DNA of 39,523 bases from an uncultured bacterium (GTDB lineage Bacteria > Bacillota > Clostridia > Christensenellales > Pumilibacteraceae): the NCBI GenBank assembly GCA_949744905.1, contig CATKCE010000047.1, positions 1 to 39,523 of the forward strand, written 5' to 3'. The first letter of the stretch is position 1. Each line of letters starts with the position of its first letter. Below are positions 14,111 through 22,990 of this stretch, in pieces. Made by a program: the position numbers and the translations under genes. The notes below the pieces were generated by a model that ran no database searches, was not told where the DNA came from, and saw nothing but the letters and a program-made list of their open reading frames with translations.

Positions 14111-16324
14111 TTGATAAAACGCGCTGTATTAAAATACATATTCGTTGTCGTATCCGTAGCGTCGATGTGCGCCGCGGAATTTTCCGGTCTGCGCCCGTGC
14201 GGGGCGGGATATTCTGCGGCTTTGCTGTATTGCGGAATGCCGGCGGTAGTCGTGATACCGACGTTTATCGCTTTTTCCGTAGCGTTTGATTTTTCGTTGT
14301 CGTCGCTTGCTTTCTCGGTCTCGGTAAGCGTTGCTACGTTTGCGGCGGCGCTTATCTCGTCGCGATTCAAGCGCGCCAAAAAGCCGCTGTTCGCAGTATT
14401 GCTTGCGGTTGCGCATTCGGCGCTTTTGCTTACGTCGGGAAAGCGCGGCTTGTTGCCGGTAACGATATGGGCAATGCTCGGCACCGGAATATTCGTCGCG
14501 TCGGTCTGTTTTTTAACGCCGGTATTTATAAAGAAATTGAAATACAACTTTTTGGAGACCGAACTTGTAAGCGGAGCCGTACTTTTGATATGCGCGTCGA
14601 CGGGGCTATGCGGCATGCGTATCGGAGGTTTTGACGCGGCGTATCTTTTGACGGCGTTTTTTATTCCGTTTGCCGCGGCGATAGGTTCGCTTTCGGGTGC
14701 GGTGGCGGTCGGCATGTGCTTCGGGTGCGGTATCGCTGTGTTTACGTTGTCGCCGTTGCCGATAGCTTTTACGGCGTTTTCCGCGCTGGTAACGTCGGTA
14801 TTCGCCCGCGCGCCGCGTCCGCTTCCGTCGCTCTCGGCGGCGGCGGCGTACATACTCGTGTCGTACTTGTTCGCCGCGCCTCCGTCGTGGCAACAGACCG
14901 TATGTTTTGCCGCCGGCTCTCTTATATTCGCTCTGTTGCCTCCGCGTCTGCTCGACCGTGTGCGCGACACGCTGTTTGCTCCCGTGACTGCCGCTGCCGC
15001 GCGCGGTGTTATCGGCAGAGTGGCGAGCGAGACCGGAAACAGTCTTTTGGGCGCGTCGAGGATATTCGACGACATGAAGACCGCTATGGAGCAGGTTCCC
15101 GATTACGAGGGAGAAAGCGTGTTGGAACGCAAAGTATGTTCGCGTTGCGGCAGATACCAAGTGTGCTCGGCAGTTGAAGGATTCGGGGAAGCGCTTTGCA
15201 AAATGGAGCATGCGTCGGCGGTAAAAGGGCGCGCGAGCGTGTCGGAAATACCGGCTATTCTGTCCATGTGCGATAATCTGTCCGCGCTCGTAGCCGGCGC
15301 TACCGACGCGGCGCAGACGCGTCACGCCCAGCATATTGCCGCCGAAGCTAAGCGCGAGGGCCGAAAGATCGTGGCGCAACAGTTGGGTCTCATGTCGGGA
15401 GTGTTGCGCCAACTCGGCGAGCGGGTAAAAACTCCTGCGAGATTCGACGTCGAAAGCGAAAGACGGATAGCCGCCGAGCTTGCTTACCGCGGAGCCGCGG
15501 TTCCGGAAGTGATAGTCACCGCAGACACAGTTTCGGTGGTGATGCGCAGCGACGATATCGGCTCGGACGCGGCGGCGGAAGCGGTGGGCAGAGTTATGCG
15601 CGCGCCGTACAGATTTATCCGCGGCAGCGCCGACGTATTGCCGGGATATACAATGATGGTGTTCGGGCGCGCTCCGCGTTACGACGTTGCGTTTTCGGTC
15701 GCATCGGTAGCCAAAGAGGGGCGCAGCGGCGACAACCATTCGTTCATACATCTCGGAGGAGACCGCTTTATGATGGCTTTGTGCGACGGTATGGGCAGCG
15801 GCGAAGAAGCTGAGAAGGCGAGCGAGACGGCGATAGAACTGGTGGAGAGTTTCTTTAAGGCGGGACTCGGGTCGGTGAGCGCGGTAGAGTGCGTAAACCG
15901 CTTTTTGGCGCTCAACGAATGCGAACGCTTTTCCACGCTCGATATAACCGTGATAGACCTCAACAGCGGCGACGCCGAGATAATAAAACTTTCCAGTCCC
16001 GCCACCGTTATAAAGTCGTCGGACGGCGTGTGCGCGGTGTCCGGGTCGGCGCTTCCCATGGGAGTGCTGGAAAACGTGAAATGCGGGCGGGTCGCTAAAG
16101 TTCTCAAAGCGGGCGACGAGATAATAATGGCTACCGACGGAGTGACCGAGGCGCTCGGCTCCACCGAAAAATTCGTTACGGCGGCGGCAATGCAGAACAC
16201 CGCAGATCCGCAAATAGAGGCCAAAAATATTTTGGAGTGCGCGGTGGCAATGCAAAACGGAAAACTGCGCGATGACGGCACGGTTCTGTGCGCTCGGATA
16301 TTCGAAAAAAACTGCGGAGCGTAA
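14111..16324 (+). CDS. spoIIE: Stage II sporulation protein E (PP2C phosphatase SpoIIE)
   Basis: 737 residues. The N-terminal ~300 residues contain roughly ten membrane segments. A middle region carries CSRCGRYQVC. The C-terminal PP2C domain has GDNHSF (Asp541), LCDGMGSGEEA (Asp559), STLDITVIDL and ATDGVTEA (Asp676), the metal-binding aspartates. In sporulating Firmicutes it localises to the polar septum and dephosphorylates SpoIIAA to activate sigma-F in the forespore. The start is uncertain: the only reasonable codon is TTG at 14111 (IKRAVLKYIFVVV follows), since the next in-frame ATG lies 18 codons in. It directly abuts a terminator-like hairpin, which also contains the only AAGG upstream. 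Confidence 0.93.
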   Translation: MIKRAVLKYIFVVVSVASMCAAEFSGLRPCGAGYSAALLYCGMPAVVVIPTFIAFSVAFDFSLSSLAFSVSVSVATFAAALISSRFKRAKKPLFAVLLAVAHSALLLTSGKRGLLPVTIWAMLGTGIFVASVCFLTPVFIKKLKYNFLETELVSGAVLLICASTGLCGMRIGGFDAAYLLTAFFIPFAAAIGSLSGAVAVGMCFGCGIAVFTLSPLPIAFTAFSALVTSVFARAPRPLPSLSAAAAYILVSYLFAAPPSWQQTVCFAAGSLIFALLPPRLLDRVRDTLFAPVTAAAARGVIGRVASETGNSLLGASRIFDDMKTAMEQVPDYEGESVLERKVCSRCGRYQVCSAVEGFGEALCKMEHASAVKGRASVSEIPAILSMCDNLSALVAGATDAAQTRHAQHIAAEAKREGRKIVAQQLGLMSGVLRQLGERVKTPARFDVESERRIAAELAYRGAAVPEVIVTADTVSVVMRSDDIGSDAAAEAVGRVMRAPYRFIRGSADVLPGYTMMVFGRAPRYDVAFSVASVAKEGRSGDNHSFIHLGGDRFMMALCDGMGSGEEAEKASETAIELVESFFKAGLGSVSAVECVNRFLALNECERFSTLDITVIDLNSGDAEIIKLSSPATVIKSSDGVCAVSGSALPMGVLENVKCGRVAKVLKAGDEIIMATDGVTEALGSTEKFVTAAAMQNTADPQIEAKNILECAVAMQNGKLRDDGTVLCARIFEKNCGA

Positions 16325-16430
16325 TGCGGCTTGCCGCGTGTTGTCTTACGGCGCAAAATCCGTACGGAACTTTTCTATCACGAGGTTATCGCGTCGGTGC
16401 GGGCAAAAAAGTCCAAATCTGTTTTTACGG

Positions 16431-16459
16431 TTGACAAAACACCGTGTCGATTGTATAAT
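16431..16459 (+). promoter_or_regulatory. Consensus promoter with leaderless geometry
   Basis: TTGACA (16431-16436), 17 bp, TATAAT (16454-16459), 7 bases, ATG (16467). Both boxes and the spacer match the sigma-A consensus exactly. Confidence 0.8.
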
Positions 16460-16466
16460 ATTTATA

Positions 16467-17789
16467 ATGTTATCGGCGGTAAAGACATCGTCATTGATAT
16501 TTTATTCGGTTGCGGCTGCGGTTGCATTGTTGCTTGCCGTATCTTTTTTTGTCGCTTTATTCCGCAAAAGACACAAACGCGGCGCGGCGGACGTGCTGGG
16601 GATAGTGTTTTTTACTCTTGTCATGGCGGCGGCGGCGATCACTGCGGCGGCGACGTTTACGGCAAGGTACGGATTATCGGGACTTTCCGTTACTTGCGCG
16701 GACGGGATTTTTTCATTGCTTTATGACGGCAAACGACTGTTTTCCGTTCCGTATTTAGGTTATTATGTGAATATATTTGTTTCCGAAGGGCTATTGGGTA
16801 TCATTATCCCGCCCGCGGAATTCGCGTTGGCTTTGGCGGCCGCAATAGCGGCGGGAGTAAAGTCCCGCGCCGATAAAAGAGCTTTTACCGGCGCAAAAGA
16901 GCCTGAGTCGATTTCGGATAACGACACGCGCATTTCTGAGGACGGCGGCGCCGCCGACGGCGAAAATGCGTTCGGAGAAGAAGATTCTGCGGAAGATGCG
17001 CCGTATAGTGACGATAAAGCCGTAGAGGATGCGGCCTACGACATAGACTCGGACGAAGGCGTTATATCGTCCGACGCCGCAAGAAACATAGTGGACGAAA
17101 TAGACATGCTCGTTACCGGCTCGGACGGAGTGGATAAAGGCGGGAGCGTAGATGACGAATTGTTGCGCGCGATACGCGAAGGATACGCCATACGCGATTC
17201 CATCGAAAATGCGTCCGAGGACGCGCTTGACTATCCGGAAGACTTTTCCGGAGACGAAGAAACTCCCGTAGGCGACGTGTACTCCGAGTTGTACGATGCG
17301 GTAGACGCCGCGTCGGAAGAATTTACGGAAGAACAAACCGATGAAACGTTAGACAGCGAAGTCACGCCGGAAATAGTTCATTCGACCCGTAAGCGCGCTA
17401 TGCCCGATCCCGAAGACGTGATACCCGTCGAGGGCGAAAAGATACCCGCCGAACGTATACGTAAGGTGGAGCCGGGGGAATATAACGACGCGATGGGCAA
17501 GACTCGCGTGCGCACCATAATACGCCGGCCCGCGGCTAAGGATCTTACCGATATCGAAAGGCGCGCCGAAGAAGTTTTGAAGGAAGATAAGACGGAGACC
17601 TCCGATAAAAAACAGAAACAGGCGGATAAGCAGGTGACTGCCCAGCAGGGCGGTCTGCCTCTTACGCGCAAATACATAATACTCAACCGCAGAAACGCAG
17701 CGGCTGTTTTTAACGATTATCTCAACAGCAAGCGCGAACGCGAAAAGGAAGAAATCACCGGATCGCTCAATACCATAATCATGAAATAA
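16467..17789 (+). CDS. Membrane protein with a long acidic cytoplasmic region, unknown function
   Basis: 440 residues from the ATG at 16467. Three membrane segments (about 8-32, 42-64, 105-130) are followed by a strongly acidic Asp/Glu/Ser-rich stretch (about 145-325), then a basic segment rich in Lys, Arg and Gln, ending TRKYIILNRRNAAAVFNDYL and a Lys/Glu helix. I do not recognise a family. The layout suggests a membrane-anchored scaffold or division/envelope factor, but that is a guess. The open frame extends 65 codons further upstream, but a perfect consensus promoter lies within that extension. spoIIE is upstream, a ROK kinase 32 bases downstream. Confidence 0.75.
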   Translation: MLSAVKTSSLIFYSVAAAVALLLAVSFFVALFRKRHKRGAADVLGIVFFTLVMAAAAITAAATFTARYGLSGLSVTCADGIFSLLYDGKRLFSVPYLGYYVNIFVSEGLLGIIIPPAEFALALAAAIAAGVKSRADKRAFTGAKEPESISDNDTRISEDGGAADGENAFGEEDSAEDAPYSDDKAVEDAAYDIDSDEGVISSDAARNIVDEIDMLVTGSDGVDKGGSVDDELLRAIREGYAIRDSIENASEDALDYPEDFSGDEETPVGDVYSELYDAVDAASEEFTEEQTDETLDSEVTPEIVHSTRKRAMPDPEDVIPVEGEKIPAERIRKVEPGEYNDAMGKTRVRTIIRRPAAKDLTDIERRAEEVLKEDKTETSDKKQKQADKQVTAQQGGLPLTRKYIILNRRNAAAVFNDYLNSKREREKEEITGSLNTIIMK

Positions 17790-17821
17790 TTTTTTATACT
17801 TATATACAAAAGGGGAGCAAT

Positions 17822-18760
17822 ATGAAAAAGTATATCGGTGTGGATATAGGCGGTACGACTGTTAAGTCGGCGCTTGTTGATAGCGACGGCAGGATTCTAA
17901 AGCGCAGTACGATACCCACGTTGCCCACACGACATTACGGAGAACTGGCTGTCGACATCGCGGCGCAGATAGGCGAACTCTCCGAGGGAGATAACGTAGA
18001 CAGCATAGGCGTGGGGTGTCCGGGGATAGTGGACAGTTCGCGCGGGTATGTGGAATACAGTTGCAATCTGTATTGGAAAGACGTGCCTTTGGCGGACGAA
18101 CTTTCGCGTCTTACCGGTAAACGCGTGCGCGTATGCAACGACGCAAACGCCGCGGCTCTCGGCGAGGCTCGTTTCGGTGCCGGTAAAAGTTATACCGATA
18201 CGACGTTTATCACTCTCGGTACGGGAGTAGGCGGCGGGTTTGTCGTGGACGGCAAGTTGTTCGAGGGGTACCGCGGACTCGGCGCCGAAGTCGGTCACAT
18301 GGTGATACGTATGGGCGGCGTACGTTGCACGTGCGGGCGCAGAGGGTGCTTCGAGGCTTACGCGTCGGCCACGGCTCTTATACGCGATACGGAATTCGCC
18401 ATGAAAAACGATCTTAACAGCAAGATGTGGGAATACGTAGGCGGCGACCTTAACAAGGTGGACGGCAGGACCAGTTTCGAGTGCTCCAAAAAAGGAGACG
18501 TTGCCGCTCGGGAAGTGGTGGATAATTACATAAAATATCTTGCCGAAGGTATAGCCAATATAGTTAACGTGTTCCGAAGCCAGGCGGTCATAATAGGCGG
18601 AGGAGTCAGCGCTCAGGGCGAGTATCTTACGGTTCCGTTGCAACGCCGTGTGGACGCATTGAGATACGGCGGCGACGACAGTCTGCGCACGGACATTGTG
18701 GTGGCGTCTTTGGGCAACGACGCCGGTATCCTCGGCGCGGCGAGCCTTGTTATGGAATAA
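17822..18760 (+). CDS. glcK: ROK-family sugar kinase, probable glucokinase
   Basis: 312 residues. The ATP-binding phosphate loop is DIGGTTVKSALV (8-19). Asp107 (NDANAAALGE) is the expected catalytic base. GTGVGGG is at 133-139. The ROK zinc site is present as His159 with Cys169, Cys171 and Cys176 (CTCGRRGCFEAYAS). It phosphorylates a hexose, most likely glucose to glucose-6-phosphate, in the cytoplasm; N-acetyl-mannosamine or other hexoses cannot be excluded. AGGGGAG-type ribosome site. No DNA-binding domain, so it is a kinase and not a ROK repressor. Confidence 0.88.
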   Translation: MKKYIGVDIGGTTVKSALVDSDGRILKRSTIPTLPTRHYGELAVDIAAQIGELSEGDNVDSIGVGCPGIVDSSRGYVEYSCNLYWKDVPLADELSRLTGKRVRVCNDANAAALGEARFGAGKSYTDTTFITLGTGVGGGFVVDGKLFEGYRGLGAEVGHMVIRMGGVRCTCGRRGCFEAYASATALIRDTEFAMKNDLNSKMWEYVGGDLNKVDGRTSFECSKKGDVAAREVVDNYIKYLAEGIANIVNVFRSQAVIIGGGVSAQGEYLTVPLQRRVDALRYGGDDSLRTDIVVASLGNDAGILGAASLVME

Positions 18761-18802
18761 AAAGAGAGTTGTTTCAATAAAATATAAAAAGAGGATAAAA
18801 TT

Positions 18803-19342
18803 ATGAAATCGTTAAAAGGAACAAAGACCGAAGCCAACCTTATGGAAGCGTTTGCCGGCGAGAGCATGGCGCGCAATAAGTACGACTATTACGCATCCAA
18901 AGCGCAGAAAGACGGATACGAGCAGATAGCGGCGTTTTTCCGCGAGACGGCTCTCAACGAAAAAGAGCATGCCAAAATATGGTTCAAGCTGTTGCATAAC
19001 GGAATGGCTGATACCGAGACCAATCTGCTCGACGCCGCGAACGGCGAAAACTTCGAGTGGACCGACATGTACGCGCGCTTTGCCGAAGATGCGAAAGCCG
19101 AAGGCTTCGACAACATAGCAAAACTGTTTTCCATGGTGGCGGAGATAGAAAAAAGCCACGAGCAACGCTATCTTACGCTCGCGGCGAATATCAAGAACGG
19201 AGAAACTTTCAAGCGTAAAGAAGTCAAGGTGTGGGTATGCCGCAACTGCGGACACCTGCATACCGGAGAGACCGCGCCGGAAGTATGCCCGGTGTGCGCG
19301 CACCCGCAGGCGTTCTTTATGCTGGAAAACGAAAATTATTAA
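18803..19342 (+). CDS. rbr: Rubrerythrin
   Basis: 179 residues. The N-terminal ferritin-like four-helix domain carries the diiron ligands ([40 protein letters not shown]). The C-terminal rubredoxin domain has Cys146, 149, 162 and 165 ([10 protein letters not shown] ... CPVC). It reduces hydrogen peroxide in anaerobes, supporting an anaerobic host. GAGGAT precedes the ATG. Its stop overlaps the convergent trmL stop by four bases, with no terminator between them. Confidence 0.96.
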   Translation: MKSLKGTKTEANLMEAFAGESMARNKYDYYASKAQKDGYEQIAAFFRETALNEKEHAKIWFKLLHNGMADTETNLLDAANGENFEWTDMYARFAEDAKAEGFDNIAKLFSMVAEIEKSHEQRYLTLAANIKNGETFKRKEVKVWVCRNCGHLHTGETAPEVCPVCAHPQAFFMLENENY

Positions 19343-19800
19343 AAGAGGTCGTAAAAGTTTTGTTGCCGTAATGCCTCGTACAATACTACGGCAACGCTGT
19401 TTGACAGATTCAAAGACCGCAGATGTTTGCCCATGGGTATGCGCAATGCGGATTGGGGATTGCCGGAAACGAGATGCGCCGGCAATCCTTTTGTTTCTTT
19501 TCCGAATATAAGAAAATCGCCGTCGCGAAATTTCACCTCGGTATAGCGGAGTTTTGCTTTGGTCGACAAATAGTAAAAAGCGCCGCCGTCGTTTTTGCGG
19601 AAAAATTCGTCGAGATCGTCGTACTCGGTGAGAATGAGTTTATCCCAGTAATCGAGACCGGCGCGCTTTACGGTGCGGTCGCTGAGTTCAAAGCCGTACG
19701 GACGCACAAGATGTAAATGCGTGCCGGTGCATGCGCAGGTGCGCGATATGTTGCCGGTGTTTTGAGGTATTTCCGGCTCTACCAATACAACGTTAAGCAT
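19339..19800 (-). CDS. trmL: tRNA (cytidine/uridine-34-2'-O)-methyltransferase TrmL
   Basis: 153 residues. SPOUT (trefoil-knot) methyltransferase: [20 protein letters not shown] at the start, [14 protein letters not shown] in the middle, [20 protein letters not shown] at the end. It 2'-O-methylates the wobble base of certain tRNA-Leu isoacceptors. Its promoter -35 box overlaps the last codons of yabQ. The -10 box is only 9 bases before the ATG, so the leader would be just 2-3 bases. Its 3' end overlaps rbr. Confidence 0.95.
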   Translation of the reverse strand: MLNVVLVEPEIPQNTGNISRTCACTGTHLHLVRPYGFELSDRTVKRAGLDYWDKLILTEYDDLDEFFRKNDGGAFYYLSTKAKLRYTEVKFRDGDFLIFGKETKGLPAHLVSGNPQSALRIPMGKHLRSLNLSNSVAVVLYEALRQQNFYDLF

Positions 19801-19809
19801 GATAACGTA

Positions 19810-19838
19810 ATTATATCACGCGCGAAAAATTATTGCAA
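19810..19838 (-). promoter_or_regulatory. trmL promoter embedded in the yabQ 3' end
   Basis: On the minus strand: TTGCAA (19838-19833), 17 bp, TATAAT (19815-19810), 9 bases, ATG (19800). The -35 box is formed by the final Leu-Gln codons and the first base of the stop of yabQ. Confidence 0.65.
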
Positions 19839-20141
19839 CTCCGGCGAAGTTTTTTTCCGTTTTGAAAATTTGACCGCTATTTTGCGTATTATTCCTCTTA
19901 CTGCGTAGTCGGTCGCAAAAAAGCCCGCGGCTTGCGCTATCGCGGCGTAAGGGAAGAATATCCCGTCGCACAAAGCGTACATCACCGCGCCGTGGGCGAA
20001 TACCGACAGCGCCGCAAGCGCTATGTCGGATAATATGGTAAACGCTATATTGAGCCGTTTTCTTGCGGGAGAAAGCGCGCCGTCCAAGCAACCTGCGGCC
20101 GAGCCCGCGGCAAGACATAGCAAAAATACCGATACGGTCAT
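19830..20141 (-). CDS. yabQ: Spore cortex biosynthesis protein YabQ-like
   Basis: 103 residues with three to four hydrophobic segments and a basic C-terminus (IIRKIAVKFSKRKK). Its size, topology and position one base after yabP match YabQ, a forespore-outer-membrane protein needed for cortex formation in Bacillus. Sequence-level identity is weak in this family, so the call leans on its coupling to yabP. Its stop region hosts the trmL promoter. Confidence 0.7.
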   Translation of the reverse strand: MTVSVFLLCLAAGSAAGCLDGALSPARKRLNIAFTILSDIALAALSVFAHGAVMYALCDGIFFPYAAIAQAAGFFATDYAVRGIIRKIAVKFSKRKKTSPELQ

Positions 20142-20142
20142 A

Positions 20143-20415
20143 TTATTTGAAGATGCGTTTGATAAGCGGTTGTTTCGCGCCGCTGTATTTTATCGAATTT
20201 ACCGTGCCTTCAAACGTAAGGGTACCGTCGTCGGCATTGTATTTTACTATTTTGAGTTTTTCGCCGTTGATAGTCATGTTTCCGCATGCCGATACCAGAC
20301 ACAAGGCGGTCTCGCATGACGAGATAACTTTTTCTATTCCCGTCATATTGCCGTTTTGCCGGCAGGATATGTGCATTTCATGCTGTTTCGAAGTTTTATT
20401 TTGCGAATTTTCCAT
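20143..20415 (-). CDS. yabP: Sporulation protein YabP
   Basis: 90 residues from the ATG at 20415, with GAGGTGA as ribosome site; a GTG at 20424 overlaps that site and is rejected. Features of YabP: a short polar N-terminus, then VISSCETALCLVSACGNMTINGEKLKIV, a strand-rich core seen in YabP/YqfC proteins. YabP is produced in the mother cell under sigma-E and supports cortex assembly. The upstream sequence CATATAAAT resembles a sigma-E -10 element, but the -35 is not convincing. yabQ follows with one base between. Confidence 0.8.
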   Translation of the reverse strand: MENSQNKTSKQHEMHISCRQNGNMTGIEKVISSCETALCLVSACGNMTINGEKLKIVKYNADDGTLTFEGTVNSIKYSGAKQPLIKRIFK

Positions 20416-20479
20416 GATTGTCACCTCGTCTATTTATATGCCGTATCCTCACAAAATACCACGAACAACGGTAAAAAAG

Positions 20480-20508
20480 TTGCTTTTTCACGACGTTTTT
20501 GTTACAAT
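20480..20508 (+). promoter_or_regulatory. tex promoter
   Basis: TTGCTT (20480-20485), 17 bp, TACAAT (20503-20508). An ATG follows after 6 bases (20515) and opens a five-codon ORF; tex starts at 20581. Confidence 0.65.
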
Positions 20509-20514
20509 ATATCC

Positions 20515-20532
20515 ATGCTTACAGGGCGCTGA
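20515..20532 (+). CDS. Five-codon predicted leaderless ORF upstream of tex
   Basis: ATG at 6 bases after the -10 box begins MLTGR followed by TGA (20530-20532). The spacing equals that of the leaderless genes in this window. Such a mini-ORF could load ribosomes at the very 5' end of the tex transcript, 48 bases before the tex start. Coding status is unproven. Confidence 0.3.
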   Translation: MLTGR

Positions 20533-20580
20533 CTTCTTTACATATACGGCGCGAAGCAAACAGTAACCAGAGGTAAAATT

Positions 20581-22911
20581 ATGGACATCGTAAAAAAGCT
20601 AAGCGAAGAATTTACCATGCGCGCCGACTATGCGGCTAATATCGTGACTTTGTTGGACGACGGGAACACCATACCGTTTATTGCCCGTTACCGCAAAGAG
20701 ATGCACGGCGCGTGCGACGATCAGGTACTGCGCGAATTTGCCGACAGGCTCGCGTATCTGCGCAATCTCGTTAAGCGCAAAGAGGAAGTGCAGGCGGCGA
20801 TAGAAGCCCAGGAAAAATGGACCGACGAATTAAAGTCCGCTCTCGATAACGCGTCTACGCTTACCGAAGTCGAAGATATTTACCGCCCCTACAAGCAGAA
20901 GAAAAAGACGCGCGCGTCGGTAGCGATAGAGAAAGGACTCGAGCCGCTCGCCGACGTTATCATGGCGCAGGAACTGACCCAAGGCGAGGTATTGTCGCTT
21001 TGCGCTCCTTACGTAAACGAGGAAAAAGGAGTAAAAGCTCCCGAAGAAGCGCTTGCCGGAGCAAAGGATATTATTGCCGAGCGCATCTCCGACGACGCGA
21101 ATATCCGTAAGAGTTTGCGTTCTTTGATGTACGAAATTGCGACTTTGGACGCAAAGCTCGACCCCAAAGACCCCAACAACGCCAAAAAGGCGACTTACGA
21201 GATGTACGCCGAATTTTCCGAAAAGATATCCGCCGTTCCGAGTCACCGCATTTTGGCGGTAAACCGCGGAGAGGCGGACGAGTGTCTTAAAGTGTCGGTA
21301 AAAGCCGACCGCGACACCGCGCTGGGAAAAATAAAGGCGCTTTATAAAAAAGAAAGCATTTTCTCGCAAGTCATGGACGATGTGATATCCGACAGTTACG
21401 ATCGGCTCATATTCCCGTCTATAGAGCGGGAAGTGCGCGGAGAGCTCACCGAAAAAGCCGACGAGCAAGCGATAAAGATGTTCGAACAGAACTTAAAGCC
21501 GCTTTTGATGCAACCGCCTCTTAAAGGCAAAGTGATACTCGGACTCGATCCGGCGTACCGTACCGGTTGCAAGATAGCCGTAATAGACGCGTCGGGCAAT
21601 GTGCTTGACCACGCGGTCGTTTATCCCACGCCGCCGCAAAAAAAGACCGAGGAAGCAAAGGCGGCACTTAAAAAGCTGATAGAAAAACACGGAGTCGACG
21701 TAATAAGCATAGGCAACGGCACGGCAAGCAAAGAGAGCGAGATATTCGTTGCCGAACTCATAAAAGAATGTTCCCGTCCGGTAAGCTACGCCGTAGTTAA
21801 CGAGGCGGGCGCCAGCGTGTATTCGGCAAGCAAACTCGGCGCGGAAGAATTTCCCGACCTTACGGTAGAGTACCGCAGCGCCATATCCATAGCCCGCAGA
21901 TTGCTCGACCCTCTTGCCGAGCTCATAAAGATAGACGTAAAGAGCATAGGAGTCGGGCAGTATCAGCACGACATGCCGCAAAAGCGTCTTTCGGAAGTGC
22001 TCACCGGCGTTGTGGAAGACTGCGTCAACAGCGTGGGAGTAGACCTTAATACGGCGTCTTACAGTCTATTGTCGTTTGTATCTGGGCTCAATTCGTCCAT
22101 TGCGAAAAACATAGTAAAATACCGCGAGAGCAAGCCGTTCCGCACGCGTGAACAGCTCCGCGAAGTTCCGAAGCTCGGACCCAAGGCGTACGAGCAGTGC
22201 GCGGGCTTTTTGCGCATCACCGACGGAGACAACGTATTGGACAACACCGCCGTTCATCCCGAGGCGTACGCCGCGACCGAAAAACTGCTTGCGCGCTACG
22301 GTAAGACAGACGAGGACGTAAAACTCGGAAAGCTCGATGATATACGCGGAAAAGTCAACGCAGAGGGCAGCGGAAAAGTCGCCGAAGAATTGGGCGTGGG
22401 CGAGCCTACGCTTGCCGACGTTTTGGACGAGATAATAAAACCGGGACGCGATATCCGCGACACTTTGCCGCCTCCGCTTCTCCGCGCCGACCTTATGGAT
22501 ATCAGCGATCTTAAAGAGGGTATGGAACTTACCGGTACGGTACGCAACGTGATAGACTTCGGAGCGTTCGTTGATATCGGCGTTCATCACGACGGACTCG
22601 TGCATATATCCGAGATATCCGACAGATTTATCAAGCACCCGAGCGAAGCTTTAAAGGTGGGCGACGTGGTGCGCGTGCGCGTTATAGGCGTCGACCCCGT
22701 GAAAAAGCGTATCAACCTTAGCATGAAAGATCCTAATGCCGCGCAAAAAACCAAGGAGCAACCGCGCGAAGCACGCCGACCGCGCGACGACCGCGGCAAC
22801 CGCGGAAGCCGCCCCGACTATAGGAGAGACGACCGCGGACAAAACAAACGCCCCGAACGCAGTCTCGACGAAATGCTCAAAGCTCTGCAAAACAAATTCG
22901 GCAGAAAATAA
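20581..22911 (+). CDS. tex: Transcription accessory protein Tex (S1 RNA-binding)
   Basis: 776 residues. Tex N-terminal helical domain, then the YqgF/RNase H-like domain from about 321 (GLDPAYRTGCKIAVIDASG), helix-hairpin-helix motifs at about 487-545 (VDLNTASYSLLSFVSGLN, LREVPKLGPKAYEQCAGFL), and an S1 domain at about 645-717 (GTVRNVIDFGAFVDIGVHHD). Tex is a conserved cytoplasmic nucleic-acid-binding protein acting on transcription and translation. The ~55-residue C-terminal tail is Arg/Asp-rich with repeated RDDRG-type motifs, an added low-complexity RNA-binding-like tail. CAGAGG precedes the ATG. Confidence 0.95.
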   Translation: MDIVKKLSEEFTMRADYAANIVTLLDDGNTIPFIARYRKEMHGACDDQVLREFADRLAYLRNLVKRKEEVQAAIEAQEKWTDELKSALDNASTLTEVEDIYRPYKQKKKTRASVAIEKGLEPLADVIMAQELTQGEVLSLCAPYVNEEKGVKAPEEALAGAKDIIAERISDDANIRKSLRSLMYEIATLDAKLDPKDPNNAKKATYEMYAEFSEKISAVPSHRILAVNRGEADECLKVSVKADRDTALGKIKALYKKESIFSQVMDDVISDSYDRLIFPSIEREVRGELTEKADEQAIKMFEQNLKPLLMQPPLKGKVILGLDPAYRTGCKIAVIDASGNVLDHAVVYPTPPQKKTEEAKAALKKLIEKHGVDVISIGNGTASKESEIFVAELIKECSRPVSYAVVNEAGASVYSASKLGAEEFPDLTVEYRSAISIARRLLDPLAELIKIDVKSIGVGQYQHDMPQKRLSEVLTGVVEDCVNSVGVDLNTASYSLLSFVSGLNSSIAKNIVKYRESKPFRTREQLREVPKLGPKAYEQCAGFLRITDGDNVLDNTAVHPEAYAATEKLLARYGKTDEDVKLGKLDDIRGKVNAEGSGKVAEELGVGEPTLADVLDEIIKPGRDIRDTLPPPLLRADLMDISDLKEGMELTGTVRNVIDFGAFVDIGVHHDGLVHISEISDRFIKHPSEALKVGDVVRVRVIGVDPVKKRINLSMKDPNAAQKTKEQPREARRPRDDRGNRGSRPDYRRDDRGQNKRPERSLDEMLKALQNKFGRK

Positions 22912-22934
22912 TATTTACGATAAAAAGGCAAATG

Positions 22935-22971
22935 AAAAAGCCCGGACATACTACCTATGTTCGGACTTTTT
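22935..22971. terminator. Strong bidirectional terminator between tex and the lysine-rich gene
   Basis: AAAAAGCCCGGACATA (22935-22950) pairs with TATGTTCGGACTTTTT (22956-22971) over 16 positions with one mismatch and one G-T pair. A and T runs at the ends serve both convergent genes. Confidence 0.8.
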
Positions 22972-22990
22972 CCACTATCCGCAGATGCGG

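Noticed and set aside
14606..16255. 549-codon open frame on the minus strand
   Set aside because: Fully antisense to spoIIE; His/Arg/Tyr-rich translation typical of a shadow of a strongly coding strand.
16272..16466. 65-codon N-terminal extension of the acidic membrane protein
   Set aside because: It contains a perfect TTGACA-17-TATAAT promoter, overlaps the spoIIE end, and lacks a ribosome site.
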